A DNA stretch of 64,000 bases, taken from contig VZDJ01000046.1 of the NCBI GenBank assembly GCA_008694505.1, forward strand, positions 2,629,959-2,693,958, written 5' to 3'. This DNA is from Cyanoderma ruficeps (Eukaryota; Chordata; Aves; Passeriformes; Timaliidae). The translations under genes and the position numbers were made by a program. Of the stretch, positions 47,756 to 60,275 are shown piece after piece. Every line of letters begins with the position of its first letter. Position 1 is the first letter of the stretch. The notes beneath the pieces are model-generated. The model was not told the DNA's origin. It made no database searches and saw only the letters and a program-made list of their open reading frames with translations.

Positions 47756-50700
47756 TAGTAGAGGAAGGAAGGGTAAAATTTCATTCCACAGTGATTAACT
47801 GAGCACCTCAAGTGTTTGTGCTTGTATGTATCCTGAACTCACCAGCAATTTTCCTGTGCTGGTTATGGGTGCTGGAAGATGATTACCTTTGCCAAGTCAT
47901 TTCTTGGCCAGCTGCCAGTTGTTGTTAATTTTTATGATGGGAAGCTGATTTTGTTGAGAATCCGCAAGTTGAAAATGATTCTGAGAGTTTTGGAAGTGGA
48001 CGAAGGGGGAAGGTTATGTTAGTTGGGGAATTAAGAAAAGGAGAAGAATACTGAATGCAATCTGCAGAGCAATTCATTTGCTAATTACACATTGACATAA
48101 ATTGGAAAGTCCCAGAAGGAGGGGGTTTACAGCATAACTGGAAAACAATTTGCATCTGTGTAGAGGTCTGTGCTTATCCACAAAGGAATGAGATTTTAAC
48201 TGGATTTGTTTAATCGGGTTTATCGTGAGTGCATAGTTGTGGGCTTCCTTTTTCCTCAGTTTGCAGGATCTGCTGTCTTTCTGGAAGATTCCCTCTTGTG
48301 TTGAGACTAAATATGTCAAAGAAGGATGTATGGTGAGGTTTAATGGAGATTGAAAGTGAAACCTAAGAAAAACCAGGAAGTGTCCTTCTGAATTTTAGAG
48401 TGGATTGAATACATGAATGTTTCTGGCTCCAGATTACCATGATAAAACTGTCAGCTTAATGCAAACTCCAGCCTGAAATTCAAATGCTTTTTTTTTTTTT
48501 TCCCCTCTGCCCTCTAAGCAATCCGAAACACTCCAGCAAATTCTTGACATGCTAACTCAGATTGCTACAAAGAGCATTCAGTGTTAGTATTATGATAGTT
48601 TGGGGTTTTTTCCCTATAAATCTTTCATACTTGCTGGTGCCCGACATGTTACCCTACGGTTGCCTCCACTTTCCCTTTGGTAAACATGTCGTGATGGGGA
48701 AAAGACAAAAATTTGAACAAAACTAGAAATCAAACTTGACAGTTTTGAAATAGGAATCTGTTTGGGTCTCATGCCTGTGTTTGCTTGTGCTGTTGCTGCT
48801 GCACATCATAAATTACCTGTTTAGCATTGTTCTGGCAGGCAGGGGAGCTCGGAGAGCAGAATGTTTTTAAAAATGTCACTTGTGGCAGTGATGGATTCTT
48901 TCCAGTACCTTTAAATCAGTCAGTTGTTTATCTTAAAGGTAAGAGCTAAATACTGTTACTACCTCATGATAAAGAACTTTAACAATATTAAAAGGAGAAA
49001 AATGAGCTTTCAGACCAAACCTGCCCCAGATGCAGGAAACAACCTCAGCAGATTCCTAAGGACCAGGTGTCCCTGGATCCCTCAGTCAGGTGCTGTTTCC
49101 ATGGGATGCAGAGTAGCATTTAGTAAATAAAAAGAAGAGATCAGGAGGTTTTGCTTTATAATTTTTCAAACTTTCCTTTCAGGAAAAGTCTTCAATAGAA
49201 TGAAACCCTGCCATTTCATTTAGTGTAATATGTTGGATTAAGCCCTGGAGTACAAAACTTTATGTTGACTTTGTGCAGTTGTGGTTCTGTTCAAATACAG
49301 TTTCCACAGTGGTGAATTTCTGATGCCCCAGATGGTTCTGGTTCTTTCCCTTGTCATCCCAAATTATTTGCCTCACCAAACTCTCCTCAAATAACACTTG
49401 GAATCTTCTTAAATTGTAAATCTAAAAATAATCGATTATGGCTTTGCAACATAAAAAATTTATTACCTGTGCTTTGAAATCCAAGAAAACAGAAAACCAA
49501 TACAAACCTCACCTGAGAATAAAATCAAGCAAACCAAATTAAAGCACAGGAAGAATTCCCAGTAATATTAGCAGGGATATAAGCTGTGAACGTGAAGCTA
49601 CTCCTGGAAATGTGGAAGTTGACCTTGTGGTGGTGACCAGGAGGACACAGCAGTAGAATTTTTAGCAAGGTGACCTGGCACTCAGCCTGTACAAACCACT
49701 CTCCAGCCCCTTGAGAAGGGGGATGCTGGTCTACAAAGGTGTGCATTTGTCTGGGTAATGTTTGTACCAAAACATAGAAGTAACCCTGGTTTTATTTTGG
49801 AAATGCCTTCAATGGGCACTAAAAGACAGATAAGAGTCAAATAAGTCTGGGCTGACTCATTGCAGAATGTGCTGAGATAATCCTGAATTCCTGTTAAGGT
49901 TAATATCTGTTTAGTTTAGGCTTTGTTTATCCTTGTGCTGTGGATAGGGGGTGTTGGGATTCACTTGAAATAAGTTTAGAAATTCATAGGTAAAAATTCA
50001 TTATTTTTTCAGCAAACAGTGCACGTAGTAATTAACAAGAAAACTGGATTTTTTTTCTATTGCTGATGCTGAAAGGCTGAAGTAAAATATTTCCACTGGC
50101 TACTTAAAATACCAGGTGGAGTCAGATGGGAAAACGAAACTTTATAGTGCTGTTTTTAAACCATTTTCCCGTAATCGTCAGCCCAATGCATGCTGCTCTT
50201 TAAATAAAAAAACCTGCAATTTTTGTTATGAAGATGATTTCTTAAGTCCCACTGTAGGTGGTCTTTGCATTAAAGCCTTCAAGTAACAAATGGCTTTATC
50301 TTCTCTTCTGCTAATAAGGTCAGTAAAGGTTTCTCTTCTGGGTAATAATAACAACACAATTTCAAAGGCATAAGAACCCTGAGTGGAAAACACGTTCAGA
50401 GTTATCAGGTGATTGGCAGCTGCTGCTGCTAGGAAGTGTTTTACAGGAATAAACTGGTTTTCTGGCTTTAATTAGGACCATATGTGTGCAGCAACTGTGA
50501 TTGTCTGGGAAGCTGCATCCTGTATTTTCAAATAGCTGATAAAACGTTGCAGTTGTGGAAATGACTACCAAGTCCAGTGGGCAGATGTCTTTCAAAACTC
50601 TTTGGGTTTTGCTTTCTGTTTATTCATTCAAAGCAATCAAGCATTGATTGAGTATTGATAGTCTTGTGCTGTAACAAAATAAATACTGAATGTTATCCTC

Positions 50701-51519
50701 AGGTGATAAAGTAACTGTTTGGACCCAGTGTCCAAAAGCATGTCTAAAAAACCCACCAAATTTCAATTTCACTAAGCAACTAAAGCACCTGTGAATTGTT
50801 GTTTTCATTGCAATGTCTTGATGGATTAACTTTTCTGTAATCAATTGTGTTGCATGGTAAAAAATATTGAATAAGAGAAATTAATATGGACACGTTAAAC
50901 TCTTGATTTGTATTCTAGTGAAAGGAACCATCAAGTATTTGCTAGAGAAGTCACTTTTTTAATTCTTGTAGAAACAATTAAAACCTGTCAGCTGAAGGGA
51001 AGGCTTGAGTGCTGGACCTGGAGATTCTTCTTTAGCAGTGTTTGGGTAAAAGTGACCACTAACGCCCTTCCCTCTGGAAAACATCCCATTTATTTATAGC
51101 ACTTCCCAGAGGATAAATGCAGCCCTTGGAACAGTCACAGGAAATAATCCCAATGTGCCTCCGGACCACGAGCTGCCTTTTGGTCCTGGTGGCCAAAAAT
51201 GCCACTTTGCTTGATTGCTGGGGTGACCACATTGCATTATTCCTGCCCTGTGTGGAGCCAGGAGGTGCCAGGAGATGTCCCAGGGCACTCCCTGCCCATC
51301 TCTAACTCCCCTCTCCCCTGGCTGGCTTTTTTTTTGTTGGTTTGGTTTGGGTTTTTTTTCCTGTGTTTATTCACAAACACCACCGTGTATCCATTTCAGC
51401 CTTTTTCAGGAGAAGCTGAGCCAGATGTTCTGTTGTCCCTCAGCTGTGGATGTGTGAGTGAAAGAGGCAGTGTCCTGCTCTTCTCTGATCCTCCTAATTG
51501 GGCAATAATTGTCTTCCAG

Positions 51520-51680
51520 ACAAGGCTTTCTGCCATCATTGGTATTTTCAGTAGAGGAGTCCTAAATAATGCAGTACTTAAAAATCTGGTAGAACCTCTT
51601 CAGTCAAGTATTCAAACTGTTGCTGGAACCATTTCCATATCTGAAAAAAAGGAAATATTGCTGTGCCTGTTCCTTACCAG
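51520..51680 (+). other. Exon-like open segment, unrecognised
   Basis: AATTGTCTTCCAG as acceptor, 53 open codons plus two bases, then CTTACCAG|GTGCTC. The translation (RLSAIIGIFSRGVLNNAVLK ... LVEPLQSSIQTVAGTISISE) has protein-like composition. No family is recognised. The phases fit 41921-41999 before it and 53243-53358 after it, but this joint fit has roughly a one in nine chance of being coincidence. Confidence 0.2.
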
Positions 51681-53242
51681 GTGCTCAGGAACCAGGAGAA
51701 CTTTTCCTTTTTCTGGTTGATCAAGTCTGAGGTGAGGGCATCTTCCATTTTGTTCCATGTGTTGGAATAGCTTTTAGCTTTTGGTGGGGTATTTTTTGAT
51801 AAAATAATACTCGATAGTAAAAGTTTAAGTGTGGCTTTGTCCTGTGTGCATGTAGATAAAGTGAGTTTCTCTCAAAAGTTGGTGGAGGAAACACAGGTGC
51901 TGTAGGATGCAGCTGATCCCACTGTGGCAGTTGTCTGCTTTAGGATGACACGAATCTTGGGGACTCCATGAACAGTGAAGAAGCCTGTACAGATTTTTCA
52001 CTGACTTCTGTGCGAAGATAAGTTAAATGGAGTTCAAAATCCTAATTTGACAGCTTTGTCACCAGCTTTGTCACGCTGCGTGTCAGCGCTGGGGTTTGGC
52101 TCCACCGCAGTGTAACCAGGGATACGGGCTTGCAGAGTGCCACCATTTAGCTCCTCTTCACAGGAGAAGGAGAAGAGGGGAAAACTTGGCAGAAGAAATT
52201 CAGTGGTTGGTGGTGGAGTTCTGCGTTTAGCAGCCTTGGGGGTGGTTGTTAAAATGAGCTTTCAGATTTTGAAACCCCACGCCGGGAGCGGCGTTAGGTA
52301 ACGTGGTGCCTCAGCGTGCTGGAAGTCCCATCAGTGCCGCCCAACCCCCAACACCTGGGTGAATTCCATCGGTAATTCAGTAAAAATGGCAGAGATTTAA
52401 AAGCTCTCCCTGTTGCAGGCAGGAATTGTTTGCTCACAGATGAGCTTGGGGCAGAGTATTTAAATTGGGGTTTGTGGCAGTTCCGTGTCACACTGAAATC
52501 CCGTCGCTCTACTCCACAGAAGCAAACCCGATCTCAGCATCAGCAGGGGCTCGTTGTTTTGCCACTGTGGAGAAACTTCTTGTGTCTGTTACGCAGCCAG
52601 GAGAACAATATAGAGGGTTATGGAAAGGCTGCATTATTCCAGGGGCCTTTTGGATGGCTTGCACGGTTTCTATAGGATGCTAGCAAATCGCCCATTGCAA
52701 AAAGCTGCGAGTGAATTCCATAAAATATCACCTCTCCTAATTCTTTGTCTGATGGATTTTGTCAGCTGCCTTCCTGAGTGAGTACCGCCAACTTTTTTTT
52801 ATGTTTGTCCTTCGGCATCGCCACAAGATCTTCATTGCCTGTTTCTGAATGAAATTGTTTTTGCAAGATCAGGATAACTTTGCATGATTATTCAGGAAAA
52901 GTCTTTGTAAGATCTTTTTCATTTCCTGTTTCCTTGAAGGAAGAACATTTCCTGCTCTTTTTCCCCATGCATCTGAGGAAAATCAATACTCAGTTCTGAA
53001 AAGGGAGGGGGATTCATCTGAGATAATGACTTAACACTGGCTATAGAGGGAGATGGGATGCTGTTGTGAAGTGAGGGAAGAGCCATCACATGAACACTGG
53101 ATTCTGATTGGATTTATTTTCTATAAATTTTGATAGTCCAGGGAACTGCTAATGAAAACATAAGAAGTCCAAAGCCTGCATCCCACTAGAAGAATTCCAT
53201 ACTGTCCTGTTCTGTGCTATATTTCTCTTTTAATGTATTCAG

Positions 53243-53358
53243 GAAGCATAAATTTCCTGCACTCACAGTAAAATGGAGTTTTCATAGCTGTTTAGAGCTA
53301 AGACTTTCTATTGGTTGTAATGAATTCCACTGGACTTGCAGTGATCTTGGTCTTCAAG
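53243..53358 (+). other. Exon-like open segment, unrecognised
   Basis: TTTCTCTTTTAATGTATTCAG as acceptor, 116 open bases, CTTCAAG|GTGCTC as a moderate donor. The translation includes KHKFPALTVKWSFHSCLEL. It is not recognised, and the frame stays open well past the donor. Confidence 0.15.
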
Positions 53359-53649
53359 GTGCTCCTGTCAGTGGAGAGAAAGATGCAGCAGTGGGGAAGC
53401 CTTGGCAGAGCTGTTCCTGTGGCTTCTGTCTCCCTCATACCCATCCTTCCCCTCTTGTGAACTTAGAGCTGGGATATTTTGGAATCTTGTCTCATCCTGC
53501 AGGTATTTGTGCCTTGGCCCCTGTGCAGGACTTGGTGTGAGCTTAGCTCTGGTTCAAGGGGAGGCATTAACACAGGTATTTGTGTTTTGGGTTGGGAGGG
53601 AGGGTGAATTTACAGCCAACTTATAAACTCCTGCCCTGAAATTCTCCCT

Positions 53650-53745
53650 TAGGACCAGATAAAATCATTGTGCAGACTCAGCTGTGAGCTCAGTGTTTTG
53701 ATTTCAGTGGGGCTGGTCTGTGGCACTAAGGATAAAATCTGGCTC
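53650..53745. repeat. Ancient amniote repeat remnant
   Basis: AGGACCAGATAAAATCATTG ... TTTGATTTCAGTGGGGCTGG ... CACTAAGGATAAAATCTGG matches phrases of old bird and reptile repeats ('gatttcaatggggctgc ... gtaaggataaaatctggccc'). Confidence 0.4.
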
Positions 53746-54492
53746 GCTGCTGGAGCTTGGCAGGGTAAGATTCATGATCAAAGCTTGCAATTTAGGAAAT
53801 ATTTATGGGACGTTTAGCAGTTAGTGAAACTCTAACACTGTTCACCCTTTTTCTGTGATCAGTGATTACCATGGTGGTGTTTTATTTCCACTGGCAGACT
53901 ATGGGATTGCTTGCTCTACCTCTACTGTTCATGTCCCAGGAAGTAATTTAAGGGAATGAAGATGCCTGAATAGTTAGGATCTAGAAAAAGAAGATAGGCC
54001 AGTATTTCTAGAGTAAGTAGGAAACTGAGACTAAGGAGAACAAGGTAACTTACAGAACACTGGAGGAAAGATGGAAGGAAGCTTTTAAGAAATTCAGTGT
54101 GGTATGAAATGTCAGTTTAAAAAAAGAAATCACCTTTCAGGTGTCACACGAGCCCTTTTTAGGTTTTCTTCCTTGGCAGTATGGGTTTTCAAGATAAAAA
54201 TACAAAGCTTTAATTTTCTGCTGCAGAAAAGAATTCAGAAGGAAAGGCTTATTGTTCATACAAGACTGGCAGACTGATGTTAGAGGGATTCTTTTTTTAA
54301 AGCAGTGGGATTTTTAATCCATTAACGTTAATTTCAGCCATTGTAAATACTTGTGTATAATTCTTTAAGTAGCTGAGGGTTAGTTTGTGCTCGTGCATAC
54401 ACATGGAACAACTGTAGGTAAATAAATACCTGTTGCCTACCTTTGGCTTAGTTACTGTGAGAGGAGGTTCCAGGCTCGTGGCACTGCCCAGG

Positions 54493-54760
54493 AATTCAGG
54501 TTGGATGGGACTTCTGGAGGACCTTGTTCAAAGCAAGGCTGAGGATGCTCTGAGCATTCTCAAGTTAAATTTGGAGCATCTCCAAGGATGGAGATTTCAC
54601 AGCCTGTCTGGAGCCCTATTCGAGGGTTTGACCACAGTAATTCCTAATATTTAGGAGGAATTTATCCTGCTGGAGCTTGGATCTGTTGCCTCTTCTACTG
54701 CTCTTGTGTCTGTACCTCCACAAATCTCAGTCCATGTTCTCAGTAACCTCCTCAGTAGCT
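54493..54760 (-). mobile_element. CR1 LINE fragment, older subfamily (antisense)
   Basis: The order AATTCAGGTTGGATGGGACT, TCTGGAGGACCTTGTTCAAA, GCATCTCCAAGGATGGAGAT, TTCACAGCCTGTCTGGAGCC, then ATTTATCCTGCTGGAGCTTG and GTTGCCTCTTCTACTGCTCT is a diverged reverse complement of the CR1 subfamily with the 'aatatctccaaggatggagattccacaacctctctgg' section. It is more diverged than the other copies. Confidence 0.75.
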
Positions 54761-56069
54761 CTGTCTGCTTAAAATGTTAACCTGGCTGTGCAAAGGAGTA
54801 ATAAAATGCTAGTTTGTCCAGTGCTTCCCTCTTCCTCAGGCAGTTCTGCGTTTACCTAAATATAATTCATCTGCAAAGGTCCTTCTCTTCCACCATGTTT
54901 GTGGTGATTTTCAGTTTAAAGCCAGTGCTTCATTCCATCTTCACACTTGCCTTGGCTGTATTTATGTCCTGGAGATACTGTGGATGTAGATTCCTCCTTA
55001 AAAAATAATAACAATTTTGTCATGCTCTCATCTAAGCCATTTTGGTTTAATGTAGTCATCTATTGGAAGTAGCTACCCTGTTGTGCACGCACAGCTTTTA
55101 AGGTTTTCTAGACTAAATAAAAATCCCACTTTCAACTAAGTCATACTGCGTGTCAAACCCCCCTCAGAACTGTTAAGTCACTTCATTTGAAAGGGATATT
55201 CCTCCTTTCCAACATTCTTTTGATAAAGATTTAACATGCTGGTTCTTGAGACACTACCCAAGTTACTGAGTGTTTCAGAAAAATAAAAACTGTTCAACTA
55301 TCAACCTTTTTTGTTGGCTCAATGATGTATTCAGAAAAATGGTTTGAGGATGAATAGTGTGTATTCATCCTCAGTCTTGAGTTCAGCTGAAGTTTGGATT
55401 CAAAATTTAGGTGACATTCTATACCTCTGAAATTCTACTTTCTCTGCTTTAAAATTCATCAGTTCTTAAAATCCTGCAGCAGTTTTGCATGGCTCTTTGA
55501 TATATTTTCTGTAAAACACACAGAATCTGAGTCTTTATAATTTCAGTAAGTATGAGAATGGCTCTTACATAGTGTAGAGTGAATGTGAGGAAGCTTTGGG
55601 CAAAAGTGTTCCTGCTCTACAGAAAATTAGAGTGAGGACTTCAATGACACAAGGTGATTATGGCCTCCTCCAGAAGTGAGATGATGATCCATAAACAGCT
55701 CAGTGTTCCTGAACCAGAAGCTGAAATGATGGGTTACTTCTAAATAAATTTACATCTGACAGCTTTTCCCATTTTTTTTAAATGATGTTGTTTTGGGGTT
55801 TTTTTTTTTTGCTAAATGTGTAACAGTTTAAGATAGAATTTGAGGTTATGCTGTAAGGTGGCATCTGTGGGGCCTTCGTGTAGACAAGGTTGGGTTTTGA
55901 GGGAATGGCAGCATAGAAGACCTTGGTGCTTTGGGTTTGAGGGACATTGTCTTCCCTTCTGTCTGTCCTTACTGCTGAAGATGCCAGTCACTCTTCCTTC
56001 TGAGGTTGCAGAAAATAACTGTTGAGACTTAGTGGGGATTTTTTTGTGGCATTAGTTCTGGGGGCTTTT

Positions 56070-56128
56070 TAATTTTTTTTTTATTTAATTAATTAATTTT
56101 TCTTTTTTTTTTTTTTTNTTTTTTTTAG
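56070..56128. repeat. T-rich low-complexity tract with unresolved base
   Basis: TTTAATTAATTAA is followed by a long T run broken by an N at 56118. The length of the run is probably not exact in the assembly. Confidence 0.85.
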
Positions 56129-56310
56129 CTTCTGTGGGTAGCATAATTTTCCTGCTGCTTGACTTTCCTAGGACATATAGGACAATACCTTAGGTACTAC
56201 TTTTCACCTGTAAGACCCTGTGGTCTTATTTTATCACAGGGCCTGCAGAGTTCTAATATAACTTAATGCTTCATACAGCCTGCTGTTCTCACAGCTTCAA
56301 GAAGAATTTT

Positions 56311-56343
56311 AATAATAATAATTTTTATTATTATTATTATTTT
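56311..56343. repeat. (AAT)4-(ATT)n inverted simple repeat
   Basis: AATAATAATAAT followed by TTTTATTATTATTATTATTT can fold on itself into an AT-only hairpin. Confidence 0.85.
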
Positions 56344-57489
56344 AGCATTTAGTCAGAATACCATGAATGTTATTTTTGAATGCAGAAGATTCATAAAAAT
56401 TAGAGGCTAGATATCCCTGTAGAAAATCTGTATCTCATTTTATAAATCCCTGTGAATCCTGTCTTCAAAGAAAAAAAATATATAAAATTCCCTTTGTATC
56501 TCCCAATAAAATTCTGACATCTCCTTTTTTTTAAGCTTCAGCTTTACATTTTGCAGTGCCCTTTGTTTTATTGCTGTAACACCAGCTAGTCCACGAGAAG
56601 CCAAGTGTAAACTGCATCATGATGTGGCAGGTTGCTTATATTCTGTTAATTCTCTCCAGTAAAACAATTTGTGTTAATTACTGCTTGGGTTTCTCACATT
56701 ATTTGGGCAAACAGCTCCGTTACACTCAATAGCACATTTTCTGATTGTTTGTTTGTTTGGGGAGAGTATTGGTGTTTCCCTTCAGTGTTTTGCTTTAAGA
56801 TTAACATATCATTAAGCTGCATAATAAGACACGGGCTTTATTCTGGTGCAGTGAAATGGCAGGGGAAGGCAGGGCATAGTCTTGCAGTTTAGTCAAGAGA
56901 AGTAAAAAAGAAAAAAAACGCGACCAAAAAATATCTCAGAGTGGATTAGTCAGTGACTTGGGGCTCTCTGCCCAAACTGAAGGATCCACAATAAAACTCA
57001 TGTTTGTGGAGGTGGATTATTTGTCCATTTTTGCCACATGTTTCAGAACATGGACTTTTGGTACCAAATTAATCCATGCAGCCAGATTTTGCATAATTTG
57101 GGGGGAAGTATTCTCTGATTTATCAGCACTGTTTGGTATATTTTATAATAGATTGTGCTCCGTGTCTCTGGTATGGATTAGTCGAGGTCTCTCTAATAAC
57201 TGCAGTTTGGGAGATTACCAGTTAAAAGAATCTTTGCTTTTGGAGGCAAGAAGTTAATCTTTGACAGTGTATTTTTTGACACGTTACTGGAGATCGTTCT
57301 GTGCACTCGCTCTGCTGCTTTTTCCAGCATTTTTTGTGGGGCTCATTTCAGCAAAACTGCTGTCAGTGAGAGCCTCATGAAGCAAAAAAAAAACCAAACC
57401 CAGCAGCTAATCCACGTGTGTTGTATCCATGGAGTTAAACACTTTGCTTGAATGGAACAGAGAATTTCATGTACAAAAAAACCTCTTTT

Positions 57490-57783
57490 TAGTGGGATGC
57501 TGCACCTCAAATCCTGTGTTCAGTTTTGGGTCCCTTGATACAAGGAAGACTTTGAGGGGCTGGATATTAGGAAAAAATTCTTCACCAAAGTGGTTATCAG
57601 GCATTGGAACAGGCTGTCCAGGGCAGTAGTGGAGTCACCACCCCTGGAGGGATTCGGGAGATGTGCAGATGTGGCCCTTGGGGGAAAAAAGGGTTTAGTG
57701 GTGGGTTTGCAGTGCTGGGTTAATGGTTGGGCTCGTTGATCTTGGAGGTCTTTTCCAGCCTAAATGATTCTGTGATTCAGTGA
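57490..57783 (+). mobile_element. CR1 LINE, sense, with internal deletion
   Basis: The copy starts GATGCTGCACCTCAAATCCT, GTGTTCAGTTTTGGGTCCCT, TGATACAAGGAAGACTTTGA. It then jumps directly to GGCTGGATATTAGGAAAAAA, TTCTTCACCAAAGTGGTTAT, CAGGCATTGGAACAGGCTGT, then AGTGCTGGGTTAATGGTTGG and CTAAATGATTCTGTGATTCA. About 200-250 bases between 'ACAAGGAAGAC' and 'GGATATTAGG' of a typical copy are missing. The 3' end is complete. It is the only clear sense CR1 in the proposed intron. Confidence 0.9.
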
Positions 57784-59820
57784 TGTGACAACCTGCTGCA
57801 GCCTCATCTGTCCCTTCATGAGTTTGGCTCCCTTTATAACCAAAGTTTAAATAGGAGTTGTGTTAGGCAGAAGAAAGACCAACTTAAACCACTGAACCTT
57901 TCTTTTTTTGCTTTATGCTTCATAGGACTTTGCCTTTAAAACATGTTTCCACGTGGAGCAGATGGTGGTTGTTCCTCTTCTGGCTTTTCATGAGTGATAC
58001 ATTCTCTTTAGCTCCTGTATTGACTAGCACCAAAAAATGTAGGACACTGGGCTATCTCCTAGCAGTGCTCCACTTAAAGTTCAGTGAGTAAAAGCATTTG
58101 GAAATCCTGTGCTATGGAGTGTTTCAGAAAAGCTCCTTCAGAAGTTCTTGAAGCACGTGGGGTTCTTTCCTCAGCCTGGAGCCTTGTGGTGCAGTCCTGG
58201 TAGTTGTCCATCCTTGTCTGCCACTGCTGGTTGGTGGCTTCTCATTTCCTAAGACAAATGGTGTGTTTGGAGTGTGATTAATGTTTATTTTTACATGGCT
58301 GTCCACAAAAACCTGGGTTCTTAATGTACATTTACATCTTTCTTAAAAAGGATTATAGCCCCATTGCTTAAAAAAGGGATCATCAGGGTGGAAGTTTTTG
58401 GAGTCTGACCTCTTACCATCAACTTCACAAGTGCCACTGGTTTTCCTTAGGATTCATCCTTTTCTCCCCACTCTCTTTGACTTCGTGACCCACCTGTGGA
58501 GACAGATGTGCCAAACGGGCTGTTTGTTGTGGTTGCTTTAGCTGGGGTCTGTAATAAGACGTCTCATGATGGAAAGTGGTTGCTTGTGTTGAAAACCTGA
58601 TAGATGAGCACGTCACCAGCGACACAGAGCACGACAAATGTACCTCCAGTCGTTTCATTCATCACTGCAAATGTGATTCTCTTCATCTGCTTGGCATGAA
58701 TGTGTATGCAGAACAGATTTGAGCATTCCTGTGTCAAGTGATAGTGCAGATTGAGTGTGGTGGTAGGAACATTTGTTGTTACAAGAGCCTCTTTTAACTT
58801 TGGGGACCTCCTCTGTGAGCTCTGCTGTGTGGTGACAGTGGTTATTGCTTGAGACATGATGGGAACCCATTGGTGTCTTTCTGAGTTGTCATTATTGGCC
58901 TGGAACATTCTGTCTCTTCTTTTTTTTGGCACTCCTTGAACTCTTCAGGTCTTATTTTTTTTAATGTTATAAACAGTTGAACATACAAAGTAATGTTCAG
59001 AAATAGTGTGTTTAAAAAAAAAATCAGCCTGGGATAACCATAAAATAATTTTTATCTTTTCTTCTAAGGGTGTTTAATACTGATTAAAGTGTCAGTGGCC
59101 AGTTTATTATCTACCTCTAAGGAAAACTGTCAGGAATTGCATGGGTGTTGTACAGACCTGTGTATTTTACCAATGCACCACACTGTCCTCAAAAGTTCAT
59201 TTAAAAACACTGCAAAATTGCACAAAGGTTGGTTGTTGTTTTTAATCCTCTCCCACAGGCATTTAAGTTAAGAATTTAAAAAAATGCTTAAACAAAAAAA
59301 GCTTGAAAAAAACTACCCACCAAACAAAAACAGTTAATTCCAGAAGGGGAGCCTTGGTGCCAGTGACAGCTTTCTTAAAAGCAGCTGGGCAGAACTGGCC
59401 CATATTGGATCAGAAGGGAAATGTACTCTGTCAAGAGGTGCTTTTGTGGGGATCTGAGCTGAATTCCAGATCACTTTTGTGTGCTGCTCTGCCTCTCTGG
59501 CAATTCTTAAACTCTGAAAAATACAACCTGAAATTGTCTTGGTAGGAAAGTACGAGCCATCCCCTAAGGATTAATATGCCCTCTCTCAAAATGACTTCCA
59601 TATTTCATGTGGACAAGGAGATTTGTTACAGCATTTAGGTTCTTAAAAATCTGAGTTATGCATTGGTGAGAAAGGATCAGTGTGAGCCATGTGCTGTGGC
59701 AGATGTGGTTGGTAAAAGCTGGAAGGATCTGCCATGGGCAGGAAGATGCAGGGTCTGTCACAGGAGGGGTTTTGGTGTGGGGACAGTCCTTCAGCTGTGA
59801 CAGGTGACACCTCTTTACTC
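57784..59820. other. Intronic unique sequence
   Basis: No recognised gene. A minus-strand open frame at 58564-58932 (122 codons, beginning MPKKRRDRMFQANNDNSERH) is the longest here without repeats. It has no homologue I recognise. Confidence 0.4.
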
Positions 59821-60275
59821 ACAGACTCACAGAATGCTTTGGGTTGGAAAGGACCTTGAAGCCCACCCAGTTCCAGCCCCTGCCATGGTCAGGGACACCT
59901 TCCACTATCCCACGGTGCTCCAAGCCCCATCCAGCCTGACCTTGGGCACTTCCAGGGATCCAGGGGCAGCCACAGCTTCTCTTGGCAACCTGTGCCAGGG
60001 TCTGACCACCCTCACAGGGAAGGGTTTCCTCACAGTACACCATCTAACCCTGTCCTCTGGCAGTGTGAAGCCATTCCCCATGTCCTGTCACTCCATGCGT
60101 GGTCCCCAGTCCCTCTCCAGCTCTCCCCTTCAGGCCCTGGAAGAGGTTTTGAGGTCTCCCTGGAGCTTTCTCCTCTCCAGGTAAGCACTTCAGCTCTCCC
60201 AGCCTGGCCCCAGCCTGTGGAGCATCTTTATGGCCTCTCCTGGACTCATTCCAACAGGTCCTTGCCCTCCTTATG
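59821..60275 (-). mobile_element. CR1 LINE, about 455 bp 3' region (antisense)
   Basis: ACTCACAGAATGCTTTGGGT, TGGAAAGGACCTTGAAGCCC, TGCCATGGTCAGGGACACCT, CTTGGGCACTTCCAGGGATC, CAACCTGTGCCAGGGTCTGA, GGAAGGGTTTCCTCACAGTA, GAAGCCATTCCCCATGTCCT, GGAGCTTTCTCCTCTCCAGG and CTGGACTCATTCCAACAGGT follow the CR1 order in reverse complement. It is low in divergence, so probably relatively young. Open frames on both strands are repeat artefacts. Confidence 0.95.

Larger units (their letters stand above)
47756..54492. other. Intronic unique sequence with a few exon-like segments
   Basis: No recognised gene. Two open segments have fair splice signals: 51520-51680 and 53243-53358 (see findings). An old repeat remnant lies at 53650-53745. 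The remainder is T/G-rich unique DNA with homopolymer runs (for example T at 48,488-48,501). Confidence 0.4.
54761..57489. other. Intronic sequence, AT-rich, low-complexity patches
   Basis: No recognised gene. It contains T runs (55799-55810), a long T/TTAA-rich low-complexity stretch (about 56070-56128, with an unresolved base at 56118) and an (AAT)n/(ATT)n inverted pair (56311-56343). Confidence 0.45.
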
